NCBI GenBank assembly: GCA_964475985.1
Contig: CAYYYP010000010.1
Location: 1 to 64,000 of the forward strand
Source of the DNA: CAYYYP01 sp964475985
GTDB taxonomy: Bacteria; Bdellovibrionota; UBA1018; CAYHWW01
DNA length: 64,000 nt
Reading direction: 5' to 3'
The notes under the pieces are model-generated. The model was not told where the DNA came from and searched no databases. It saw only the letters and a program-made list of their open reading frames with translations. This document shows positions 35,995-44,207 of the stretch, piece by piece. The position numbers and the translations under genes are program-made. Positions within the stretch are counted from its first letter, which is position 1. Each line of letters opens with the position of its first letter.

Positions 35995-37299
35995 ATGGAT
36001 TCTACTTTCGTAACCAAGCCTTTGGTAAAACCGCCCGACTATTCCCTGCGCGCCGAAATTCGCGGCGGCATCACTACATTTTTGACCATGGCATACATCG
36101 TACTTTTGAACCCTGCGATTCTTAGCACTCAGGGTACGGGACTTAGTTTTTCAGGCACCCTCACTTCAACGGTTTTACTTTGTTTTTTTATGACGCTCCT
36201 CATGGGCCTTTACGCAAAACTTCCCTTCGGAGTGGCGCCCGGCATGGGCGTGAATGCGTTTTTTACATTCAGCATTGTTTTAGGTGCCGGAGTTCCAGCG
36301 CCCATTGCGCTGGGCATCGTATTTTGGGCAGGGGTCGCGTTTTTGATTCTATCCGTTACGAGAATCCGTGATCTCTTGGCGAATGCCATTCCCCGCCATT
36401 TGCGGGTAGCCTCGGCCGCGGGAATTGGGTGCTTTTTAGCCTTCATTGGTCTTAAAAATGGTCAAATCATAACGCCGGATCCAGATACCTTCGTAAAATT
36501 TTTTCCGCTTCACCAAGAATCTTTGTTAGCGATTTTTGGCCTCTTCATTGCGTGCATTTTTATGGCAAGGCGAAACAGCTGGGCTTTTCTGATCGCCATC
36601 GCTTTAGTGACCCTCGCAGGCTTTGCCCTTGGGATCGTAAAGCCTCCTGAACATTTTGTTTCTTGGCCAGATTTTAGAAGCAATATTGGTTTGCTCGATA
36701 TTAAGAATTCTTTAGATATAAAATATTTACCGACTCTCATGGCTATCATGTTGACGGACTTCTTTGATTCGATTTCGACTTTCATGGGCGTCTCTCAAGC
36801 TACGGGCTTAATGGATGAAAAAGGTGAACCCCTACGCATGCGCCAGGGCCTAATCGTAGATGCGTTTGCAACGCTAGGTGCAGGCTTGCTCGGAACATCC
36901 TCGGGAACGGCATTCATTGAAAGCGCTGCAGGAATTCATGCGGGTGCACGTACGGGCATAGCTTCGGTAGTTACGGCATTTTGTTTTCTGCCATGCCTTT
37001 TCATTGCCCCACTCGCCGCCATCATCCCCGATTTTGCAACGGCCCCTATTCTCATTTTGGTAGGCGCCATGATGTTTCAAAGTTTGTTTCAAATTAAAAT
37101 TCGGGGCTTTGAGGAATTGATCCCGGCGTTCCTCAGTTTCGTTTTGATTCCACTTACTTTTTCCATCACGCAGGGAATCCTTTGGGGAATCCTAAGTCAC
37201 GTCGTACTCTTTGCGGTATCCGCGGACCGGCGCCGGGAACTTACGCCACTATCCTATGTGTTAGCCTTGCTTTGCGTTGGAATGCTTACGCTGTACTAA
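35995..37299 (+). CDS. NCS2/AzgA-type purine permease
   Basis: A 434-residue inner-membrane transporter of the NCS2 (AzgA-like) family, predicted to have 12-14 helices and to import adenine, guanine or hypoxanthine with protons. The start YSLRAEIRGGITTFLTMAYIVLLNPAIL is a strong family hallmark. Other motifs are GVAPGMGVNAFFTF, IMLTDFFDSISTFMGVSQATGLMDE (with Asp and Glu-type binding residues) and GTAFIESAAGIHAGARTGIA. CAGGAGGCGATC before ATG 35995 is an excellent ribosome-binding site. Its 3' end faces two structured repeat elements and the cytochrome oxidase cluster. Confidence 0.92.
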   Translation: MDSTFVTKPLVKPPDYSLRAEIRGGITTFLTMAYIVLLNPAILSTQGTGLSFSGTLTSTVLLCFFMTLLMGLYAKLPFGVAPGMGVNAFFTFSIVLGAGVPAPIALGIVFWAGVAFLILSVTRIRDLLANAIPRHLRVASAAGIGCFLAFIGLKNGQIITPDPDTFVKFFPLHQESLLAIFGLFIACIFMARRNSWAFLIAIALVTLAGFALGIVKPPEHFVSWPDFRSNIGLLDIKNSLDIKYLPTLMAIMLTDFFDSISTFMGVSQATGLMDEKGEPLRMRQGLIVDAFATLGAGLLGTSSGTAFIESAAGIHAGARTGIASVVTAFCFLPCLFIAPLAAIIPDFATAPILILVGAMMFQSLFQIKIRGFEELIPAFLSFVLIPLTFSITQGILWGILSHVVLFAVSADRRRELTPLSYVLALLCVGMLTLY

Positions 37300-37321
37300 A
37301 TGATGTGCGCCAAGCACAGAC

Positions 37322-37440
37322 GCTTGGTGGTCGTGTGAGACTCCTTCGGGGGTCGGGCTCCTTGCCCTCTATCCGCGCCCTTCGGGCTGCGGCATCCATG
37401 CCGCGGAGACCCCCGAAGGAGTCTCACACGACCACCAAGC
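37322..37440 (-). repeat. Structured inverted-repeat element C
   Basis: Perfect 33-bp arms (37322-37354 and 37408-37440). Read on the minus strand the core is GGGTCTC, stem 2 TCCGC with GCGGA (plus-strand 37372-37376 and 37403-37407), TAGA, stem 3 GGGC-AAGGA-GCCC (37355-37367), GACCCC. Stem 2 encloses GGCATGGATGCC and GCCC-GAA-GGGC hairpins. It starts 23 bp after the permease stop codon, in the opposite orientation to elements A, B and D. The arms have no similarity to those of the other elements. Confidence 0.87.
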
Positions 37441-37621
37441 TTCAATGCATCTATTCGCAAGGATTTGGATGCACAAAAAATTCTTTGCAAATAATTTCTA
37501 TTCCGAATGGCCGAGAGCGAAACAACACGACAACCCGCTAGCCAATGTTCTCCCCTCCCTTCACCGCAAGACACTGACGGGAAGGCTCCGTCCCTAAACG
37601 AAACTCCTAACCACCAATGGA
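37441..37621. other. Spacer between two structured elements
   Basis: These 181 bases separate elements C and D in the 489-bp gap between convergent genes. I see no open frame with a ribosome-binding site, no tRNA and no clear promoter. Confidence 0.6.
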
Positions 37622-37745
37622 GCTCGATCGCCATAAAAATAGCCTTGAAGGGGTCTCGGCGGCATGGATGCCGCAGCCCCCAAAGGGGGCGCCGATAGAG
37701 GGCAGGAGCCCGACCCCTTCAAGGCTATTTTTATGGTGATCGAGC
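37622..37745 (+). repeat. Structured inverted-repeat element D
   Basis: Arms of 34 bp (37622-37655 and 37712-37745) pair with one mismatch. The core is GGGTCTC, stem 2 TCGGC (656-660) with GCCGA (691-695), TAGA, stem 3 GGGC-AGGA-GCCC (700-711), GACCCC. Stem 2 holds GGCATGGATGCC and GCCCCC-AAA-GGGGGC. The core is nearly identical to element C yet the arms differ completely. It sits 43 bp from the 3' end of the cytochrome oxidase cluster, where it could help to end transcription. Confidence 0.87.
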
Positions 37746-37788
37746 GTCTTTAGCGGTTAGCTCGTTTCGATTGTTCCAAGAACCTTCG

Positions 37789-38691
37789 CTAAGGAACGTA
37801 GGAATTGACTTGGCACCAACGAGGTTTCCAAGTGCCGGTGCCCTTACAATATTGCAACCGTGGCGTAACACCTGGCGCATAGCGGTATGCAGCAGCAATG
37901 CCCGACGCATCGGGAGTTGCTGCATCGGTAGCGTAGCGTTTCATGCCTTCCTCGATGGAGAGTTCTTCTTTAGCCGTGCTTTGTTTGTTTAAACCAAGGT
38001 CAGCAATATCACTTTCAGAATCTTGCGGAGGAGTTGCGCCCAGGGACTGAACATAATGAGCAAGGGCGAATCGATCCTCAACGCCAAGTCCCGCAAAGGA
38101 TGGCATGGGTGTACCTGGCAGACCTTCCGTCAAAGTTTTAAAAATTTGACTGAGCTTACGGCCATTTTTCCAAGCTGCATCCTGCGTAAAATTCCTAGGT
38201 TTTGGGTTGAGTGCCGCTGCTGCCGGTCCATCGCCATGGCCGTTCGTTCCGTGACAAGTGGCGCAGTTTTGCGTGTAAAGCACTTTGCCCTTTTCCTTCA
38301 TTTCAGGCGTGCCTGCGAAAACTTTTTTCACATCCACGGGGCCAGAGTTCACTGGAGCACCCGATTTATCGATGAGTGCAGCATCCACTGCGGGGCGATA
38401 AAAAGTATCGGCCACCGTCATGGAAACAAATATGCCTAAGAACACAAAGGATGAAAGAAATGCAATGGCACTTTCTGCCTTGTCGTATTTGAGCCCCATA
38501 AAAAAGGCCATAACTAGAACGGCTTTTATGGTGGCCACAATCATGGCGATGAGGAGGTTCATGGGCCCGAAATCTACATATGAGATGAGCACCGTGATGA
38601 CGGTGAAAACTAAAAGGGTAATCCAAACTTTATAGTAAATGGATAAAGGAGTGATGTGGTGAGAGTGGTTGTCGCTCTTGTCGTGTTTCAT
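37789..38691 (-). CDS. coxD: Cytochrome oxidase subunit IV fused to cytochrome c
   Basis: A 300-residue protein. Residues 1-100 are a small COX4-type subunit with three membrane segments (WITLLVFTVITVLISYV, LLIAMIVATIKAVLVMAFFMG, SFVFLGIFVSMTVADTF). Residues 130-220 form a class I cytochrome c with CATCH (Cys143, Cys146, His147) and a Met ligand in PGTPMPSF (about 196). The C-terminal 75 residues are unassigned. It is the last gene of the act-cox operon. The tethered heme may feed electrons into the oxidase alongside the cytochrome c domain of subunit II. Confidence 0.87.
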   Translation of the reverse strand: MKHDKSDNHSHHITPLSIYYKVWITLLVFTVITVLISYVDFGPMNLLIAMIVATIKAVLVMAFFMGLKYDKAESAIAFLSSFVFLGIFVSMTVADTFYRPAVDAALIDKSGAPVNSGPVDVKKVFAGTPEMKEKGKVLYTQNCATCHGTNGHGDGPAAAALNPKPRNFTQDAAWKNGRKLSQIFKTLTEGLPGTPMPSFAGLGVEDRFALAHYVQSLGATPPQDSESDIADLGLNKQSTAKEELSIEEGMKRYATDAATPDASGIAAAYRYAPGVTPRLQYCKGTGTWKPRWCQVNSYVP

Positions 38692-38746
38692 CTAAAAAGA
38701 CCCCATTTTTCGTTCAAACTTGCTGCCATCAAACATTGACCCAAAC

Positions 38747-39406
38747 TCAGCCCACCAAATAAAGGAGCGGGAAGAGGTAAATCCAAACTAAATCCACGAA
38801 GTGCCAATAAAGGCCGACCATTTCTACGGGTGTATAATAGGCCGAACTGAAATCACCGCGATTGGTGCGCAGAAGTAACCATGAGATCAGCCCGATACCG
38901 ATGACCACGTGAAAACCGTGAAGTCCCGTCATGACGAAATAAAACGAGAAAAACAAAGCTGCCTTAGGATGAAGAGCTTCGTGGTTTGAGAAATGAAAGC
39001 CGGGCAATAACCCATCGTGAAATTTATGTTTGTATTCAAAATATTTCACAACCATAAAGATGCAGGCACAAAGGATCGTGATCATGAGGTAACGCGCAGA
39101 TTTTACCTTTTCATTCCGTTGCGCCATCCCGATGGCCAAAGCCATGGTCAAACTACTACAAATCAGAACGACGGTGTTCAACGCGCCCATGATCCGATCC
39201 AGATGCATATGCCCCTCATGGAAACCTTCTGGGTATAGGCTTCTAAAAATTCCATACCCTACGAAAAGGGCGCCAAACATCATGACTTCCGTGACTAAAA
39301 AAAGCCAAGTGCCAAACTTACAGGCATCAAACTCATGGTCGGCACTGTCAAAGTGATGGGCGAAATGATGCTCTCCGTGAGCTTCTGGGGTTGCATGACT
39401 TGACAT
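38747..39406 (-). CDS. coxC: Cytochrome c oxidase subunit III
   Basis: A 219-residue, five-helix form of subunit III. Typical segments are FGTWLFLVTEVMMFGALFVGY near the start, LKYFEYKHKFHDG-like sequence (VVKYFEYKHKFHDGLLPG), FFSFYFVMTGLHGFHVVIGIG and VGLYWHFVDLVWIYLFPLLYL at the end. It stabilises subunit I and the proton pathway. The N-terminus is His-rich (SSHATPEAHGEHHFAHHFD). It is 36 bp from coxA and 55 bp from coxD, all on the same strand. Confidence 0.95.
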   Translation of the reverse strand: MSSHATPEAHGEHHFAHHFDSADHEFDACKFGTWLFLVTEVMMFGALFVGYGIFRSLYPEGFHEGHMHLDRIMGALNTVVLICSSLTMALAIGMAQRNEKVKSARYLMITILCACIFMVVKYFEYKHKFHDGLLPGFHFSNHEALHPKAALFFSFYFVMTGLHGFHVVIGIGLISWLLLRTNRGDFSSAYYTPVEMVGLYWHFVDLVWIYLFPLLYLVG

Positions 39407-39441
39407 CTTTTCTGCTCCTTTAGGAATTTTGAATCTTCAAA

Positions 39442-41055
39442 CTAAACCGTATGGGACTTGTACTCGTAGGGACCTTCCGTAACCACGGGAGTCTCCACAA
39501 AATTATGGGTGATGGGTGGGGACTGAACGGTCCATTCCAAGGTTTTTGAGCCCCAAGGATTCGCCGGTGCCCTTGAGCCTCGGTAAATGGCCCACATCAA
39601 ACCACCAAACTGAAGTACCAATCCTAGTCCCAGCATCCATGACCCAAAGGTTGAAAGCCGATGACCGAGTTGATATTCCGGCACATAGTTGTAGTAACGA
39701 CGAGGCATGCCGTTAATCCCAATCCAAAACTGCGGTAAGAAGGTCGCGTTGAATCCTAGGAACACTAGAGACCAAGCAAAACGACCGAACTTTTCGGGAT
39801 ACATTTTTCCAAACATTTTTGGCCACCAAAAATGAAGTGCACCGATGAAGGCAAACACGGTGCCGCCCATCATGGTGTAATGGAAATGCGCCACCACGAA
39901 ATAAGTATCGTGAAGGTGAACATCCGTAGCGACGGAGGCCAAAAAGAGCCCCGTCATGCCAGCAATGATGAAAAGGAAAACAAAGGACAAAGCATACAGC
40001 ATCGGAACATCGAGTTTGATGCTGCCTTTGTACAGAGTTGCCGTCCAGTTGAAGACCTTAATGGCCGTAGGTACCGCCACGAGAACCGTCAACAATGCAA
40101 AAATCATATTTGCATAATCAGATTGTCCCGTAACAAACATATGATGGCCCCAAACCAAAAAGCCGATGGCCGCAATGGCTAAACTTGAATAAGCAATGGC
40201 TCGATAACCAAAAAGAGTTTTGCGAGCAAAGACAGGAATCATTTCAGAAACGATGCCAAATCCAGGCAAAATCATGATGTAAACTACCGGATGGGAGTAG
40301 AACCAAAAAAAGTGCTGGAAGAGCACGGGATCGCCACCAAGCCTAGGATCAAAAATTCCAATCCCGACTACTCGTTCAATGATGAGCAGAACCAGAGTAA
40401 TGGCAATCACGGGTGTCGCTAAAATTTGGATGATGCTCGTGGCATACATGGCCCAAATAAAGAGCGGCAATCTATGGAAAGTGAGGCCCGGGGCCCTTAA
40501 CTTATGGATCGTCACTACGAAGTTCAACCCCGTAAGGATGGAAGCAAAACCTGCAATGAACAAACCTAGAACCATAGGGATGACATTACTTTCCGACTTG
40601 ATGCTGTAGGGAGTGTAGAACGTCCAGCCGGTATCAACGCCATTTCCAAAAAGAATGGAAGCTACGGCAATGGCCACGCCTAAAATAAAAATATAATAAC
40701 TGGCAAGGTTCAAGCGAGGAAAAGCCACGTCCTTAGCGCCAAGCATGAGGGGAATTATAAAATTTCCCAAGGATGAAGGCACGGTGGGCACGATGAACAT
40801 GAAAACCATCATGGCGCCATGTAATGTAAAAATGCGGTTATAGGCCGCGTTACCCATAATGGTTTGCCCGGGAGATAAATGCTCAATGCGAAGCAAAAGT
40901 GCTAAAATGCCCGCCACAAAAAAGAACAAAAGATTGGTCCAAAGATACATAAGACCAATGCGCTTGTGATCCACCGTGGTCAACCAAGATTTCAGGCCCC
41001 GGTGTTCAGGGTCGTTTAAGTAATGCACCATGCCGTTTGCTGCTTCTGTGGTCAT
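39442..41055 (-). CDS. coxA: Cytochrome c oxidase subunit I (heme-copper, caa3 type)
   Basis: A 537-residue catalytic subunit that reduces O2 and pumps protons, with about 12 membrane helices. Ligands are visible: FTLHGAMMVF for low-spin heme a, HPVVYIMILPGFGIVSEMIP for the CuB His-Tyr pair, WGHHMFVTG for CuB, and HDTYFVVAHFHYTMMGG for hemes a3 and a. The Tyr of HPVVY and the K-channel region mark an A-type oxidase. It begins 6 bp after coxB. Confidence 0.97.
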   Translation of the reverse strand: MTTEAANGMVHYLNDPEHRGLKSWLTTVDHKRIGLMYLWTNLLFFFVAGILALLLRIEHLSPGQTIMGNAAYNRIFTLHGAMMVFMFIVPTVPSSLGNFIIPLMLGAKDVAFPRLNLASYYIFILGVAIAVASILFGNGVDTGWTFYTPYSIKSESNVIPMVLGLFIAGFASILTGLNFVVTIHKLRAPGLTFHRLPLFIWAMYATSIIQILATPVIAITLVLLIIERVVGIGIFDPRLGGDPVLFQHFFWFYSHPVVYIMILPGFGIVSEMIPVFARKTLFGYRAIAYSSLAIAAIGFLVWGHHMFVTGQSDYANMIFALLTVLVAVPTAIKVFNWTATLYKGSIKLDVPMLYALSFVFLFIIAGMTGLFLASVATDVHLHDTYFVVAHFHYTMMGGTVFAFIGALHFWWPKMFGKMYPEKFGRFAWSLVFLGFNATFLPQFWIGINGMPRRYYNYVPEYQLGHRLSTFGSWMLGLGLVLQFGGLMWAIYRGSRAPANPWGSKTLEWTVQSPPITHNFVETPVVTEGPYEYKSHTV

Positions 41056-41061
41056 AAAGCG

Positions 41062-42231
41062 TTACTCTCCTTTTCCTAAGCTTTTAATAAATGCGATGAG
41101 GGCGTTGATCTCTTTATCCGAAAGTTGCCCCTGATAGGTTGGCATCGCGGGCGCAAAACCTTTCACGATCTGAAAGTTTGGTTCCATGATACTTTTACGA
41201 ATGTAATTTTCGTCAACCAGTACGGAATCTCCTGACTGGAGTTCCTCTTTAGTTCCGTAAATGCCTTTCCAAGTAGGACCGACGCCCTTATCGCCCGTAA
41301 TAGAATGGCACGCATTACATCCTTTGGTTTTATGCAAATTGCGACCTTGCTCTGCCATGCTCAAATCACCGCCGGCTGCGGCAGGGGATTTATCCGTTGC
41401 CGAAGAAATATCTCCGGAGACATTCCCCATGGTGGCCGCAAGAGCTTTTAAACCAGTAGGAATTTCACCAGTCTTTTTCCAGTGAGCGTAGGCATCATCC
41501 TCCAGCACAAAAACATTACCTAACATGTCGGAATGTCCGGTCCCGCAATACTCCGTACAGAAAATGCGGTGAACTCCAGCCTGGGTTGCCGTGAACTGCA
41601 TATAATAATAGCTGCCCGGCACCACGTCTTGTTTTACCCGGAAATTAGGCACGTAAAAACTGTGCAGCACATCTTCCGATGTCATGATGAGCTTCACTGG
41701 TTTATTCAACGGCACGACCAAATCATTCAGGGATTGCCGACCGTCTGTGTACTGAAACTGCCAAAGCCACTGACGGCCAACCACGTTGACCTCGATGGCA
41801 TCGGGAGAAACGCGGCGCATATTTTCATACTCCTGAAAGCCCCAGTAAAAAATAATGAGCATAAGGACCAGCGGAACAACGGTCCAAATGACCTCAAGGC
41901 CATGGTGGCCGGTAATATAAACCGTTTGCCGCCCGGTGCGGCTTCGGTGATATTTCACTACGAAATAAATCATGACCGCAGGGATGGTGACGGTGAAGAA
42001 TATGGAAAGGATATAAACAAAATCGGTTACGGCATCAACCCCGGGCGCAACGGTGGAAGCTTGGGGCAAGTGCAACGAGAGAGTTGCTTGTGCATTGGAA
42101 ACCGCAATTAAAAACGAAAAAATGAGAGAACCGAATACTTTATGAAAAAGCTTTCGATCTGACTTTGATTCTGCCTGTTGTCTCAACACTTGGTGTCCCC
42201 CAGCTCTAAGAGTTTTTTTAAAATCATACAT
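41062..42231 (-). CDS. coxB: Cytochrome c oxidase subunit II with fused cytochrome c
   Basis: A 389-residue caa3-type subunit II. After the signal/first hydrophobic segment (FGSLIFSFLIAVSNAQA) come two membrane helices (70-92 and 112-132). The CuA domain has its ligands in place: His190, then CTEYCGTGHSDM with Cys225, Cys229, His233 and Met236. The C-terminal cytochrome c has GCNACH (Cys305, Cys308, His309) and a Met in FAPAMPTYQG. ATG 42231 has GGAGAAGATAC before it and is preferred over 42261; it overlaps the end of the ctaB/sco gene by 8 bp. Confidence 0.95.
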   Translation of the reverse strand: MYDFKKTLRAGGHQVLRQQAESKSDRKLFHKVFGSLIFSFLIAVSNAQATLSLHLPQASTVAPGVDAVTDFVYILSIFFTVTIPAVMIYFVVKYHRSRTGRQTVYITGHHGLEVIWTVVPLVLMLIIFYWGFQEYENMRRVSPDAIEVNVVGRQWLWQFQYTDGRQSLNDLVVPLNKPVKLIMTSEDVLHSFYVPNFRVKQDVVPGSYYYMQFTATQAGVHRIFCTEYCGTGHSDMLGNVFVLEDDAYAHWKKTGEIPTGLKALAATMGNVSGDISSATDKSPAAAGGDLSMAEQGRNLHKTKGCNACHSITGDKGVGPTWKGIYGTKEELQSGDSVLVDENYIRKSIMEPNFQIVKGFAPAMPTYQGQLSDKEINALIAFIKSLGKGE

Positions 42232-44134
42232 GTATCTTCTCCGCATTTCCTCTGGAAACATCTCGACGCCATAAATACAACAGCGTTCCGGCGATCATCA
42301 ACATCGTAAGCAGTCCCGTCAGCCTCATGAGGTTAGTGGCGTACAGGGAATATTTGCGCGTCTTTGGATCATAATGAAAACAAAAAAGCAGAAGGTGATC
42401 CACAAAAGTTCCAATTCGGTTTCCGCTGGCTTCAACTAACGCCAATTTCAGGTCCTTGGGTTCAAACTGGATCCCATAAAGATAACGGGAAACCCGGCCT
42501 TCGGGAGTCAACACCACGGCGGCTGCGGTATGGGCGAACTGTTTTTCTTCCTGACTGTAACGATAACGAAAACCGACTTGATCCAAAAGTTTTTTAACAT
42601 TGCCCACGTAATTTGGCGGAATGCCTTCCCGATTCGTTTCCTGGGCCAAAGATCCTTCAACCCAAAAATGCCAACCCTGTGATGCCGCCTCCCGAGGATT
42701 CGCCTTCACGTCATCCTTCGCACTACGGTAAGATTTAAGATAACTTTCGCGCTTAGCACCGGCTAGGTTTCCATCTTCCCGAGGATCCATGGAAACCGTG
42801 AGGATTTGAAACTCGTTGCCCGGCGTCCAAGGGAATTTGCGCAACACGTCGGTCATGCCGTTGAGAAAAAAATTGCAGAGGTTCGGGCAGCGGTAATAAA
42901 CCGGCAGCAAAAGTATGGGTTTTCGACCATTCACGACTTCTCGCAATGCAACTACCCTACCCTCTTCATTGATAAATTGAAGATTAAGGTCAACCTGTGC
43001 ACCGAACTGCTCCTCAATTCCGATGGATTCCAATTCCTTTGGTGTCTTCTCGGCAGCTGCGGCACTTGAAATGAAAAGTTCAGAAAGTTTTGAGATGGAA
43101 GAGCCCACTTCTATCTTTGGCAAGGACGGTTTAAAAAGCCCCTCCGCCAGAAGCCAGAAAAAAATCAAAAATAAATAGATAATGGAATATCCAAAAAGGC
43201 CCCAGGATTTTTTAACCCAAGTTTCTGGCTGAAATTCTGAAGTTACAACTGCCCTATGAAGCACAAAGGCTCGTCGAAGGAATTCTAACCCCAAGCCCAC
43301 TGCAACAAAGGCGTAGGCAAGCGAAGAAAACCCGTAATAATAAGGCACAATGGAGACTAACGGCAAAGTAAGGCTGTAGGCTAAAATTTGATTTGCCGTG
43401 ACGCGCACGCCCGCCACCACCGGAAGCATGGGCACAGATACTCCTGAATATTCATCCTTGATGCAAAGAGCCAATGCCCAAAAATGGGGAGGGGTCCATA
43501 AAAATATGAGGGCAAAAAGGGAAATGGGAACGGCGTGAACTCCCCAGACTTCTAACAAGCTGGGATGAAATCCTACGGCCGTCGAATGAAACGCTGCTGC
43601 GGCCCAACCGATGAGCGGCCCCGTGGCCCCCGCTGCACCACCAATGACAATATTATGTGGCGTGCGGCGCTTGAGCCATAAAGTATAAATTCCGATATAA
43701 AATGCCGTTGTGAAAACACCCCAAAATGCGGCGCCCATTCCACCAAAAATATAGAGCAATGCCGTAGCTACGACGCCTTCAGTTCCCGCGATCACCAATG
43801 CTTCGGACGCGGTTAAAATCCCTTGGGGAAGCGGACGCTTTGATTTTGTCCGCTCCATTTGCACATCGATGTCGCGATCAAAATACTGATTAAGCGAATT
43901 CGCGCATGCTCCCGTAAGAAGAATTCCCATGGTCACCGCAAAAAACGCTAAGGGATCCTGCCAAAGGGATAGTCCCCCTTGAAGCGCGGTTCCGGTCATG
44001 CCGGTGATCATGAAAAGCAAAATGATGCGGGGTTTACTCAATTGAAGGACACCCTTTAATTTCTGAGTAAACGTAACGCAAGATCCTGCTGTAATGAGGG
44101 AAGACTCATGCGCTGTCATGGTGTGGGACATCAT
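42224..44134 (-). CDS. ctaB: Heme O synthase fused to a SCO1-like copper chaperone
   Basis: A single 636-codon frame joins two oxidase assembly proteins. Residues 20-310 are protoheme IX farnesyltransferase (CyoE/CtaB): NQYFDRDIDVQMERTKSKRP carries the Asp-rich site, with about nine membrane helices (for example LFALIFLWTPPHFWALALCI). Residues about 370-570 are a SCO thioredoxin-fold domain with CPNLC (Cys416, Cys420) and a His in QFAHTAAAV near 532, the copper site for CuA assembly. A final membrane helix (LTGLLTMLMIAGTLLYLWRR) anchors the end. I saw no stop or frameshift between the halves. It lies between actF and coxB, which matches its job. Confidence 0.9.
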   Translation of the reverse strand: MMSHTMTAHESSLITAGSCVTFTQKLKGVLQLSKPRIILLFMITGMTGTALQGGLSLWQDPLAFFAVTMGILLTGACANSLNQYFDRDIDVQMERTKSKRPLPQGILTASEALVIAGTEGVVATALLYIFGGMGAAFWGVFTTAFYIGIYTLWLKRRTPHNIVIGGAAGATGPLIGWAAAAFHSTAVGFHPSLLEVWGVHAVPISLFALIFLWTPPHFWALALCIKDEYSGVSVPMLPVVAGVRVTANQILAYSLTLPLVSIVPYYYGFSSLAYAFVAVGLGLEFLRRAFVLHRAVVTSEFQPETWVKKSWGLFGYSIIYLFLIFFWLLAEGLFKPSLPKIEVGSSISKLSELFISSAAAAEKTPKELESIGIEEQFGAQVDLNLQFINEEGRVVALREVVNGRKPILLLPVYYRCPNLCNFFLNGMTDVLRKFPWTPGNEFQILTVSMDPREDGNLAGAKRESYLKSYRSAKDDVKANPREAASQGWHFWVEGSLAQETNREGIPPNYVGNVKKLLDQVGFRYRYSQEEKQFAHTAAAVVLTPEGRVSRYLYGIQFEPKDLKLALVEASGNRIGTFVDHLLLFCFHYDPKTRKYSLYATNLMRLTGLLTMLMIAGTLLYLWRRDVSRGNAEKIHV

Positions 44135-44207
44135 CTCACCATTGACCCATTATACCAAGCACCATGAGTGTTCGAATTCCGCTCGCCATAAAAAACTTCT
44201 AGACCTC

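Noticed and set aside
30767..37745. Elements A-D as ordinary Rho-independent terminators
   Set aside because: They have no T-tract after the stem, are much longer than terminators, and share a conserved multi-stem core; a termination role is possible but does not explain the core.
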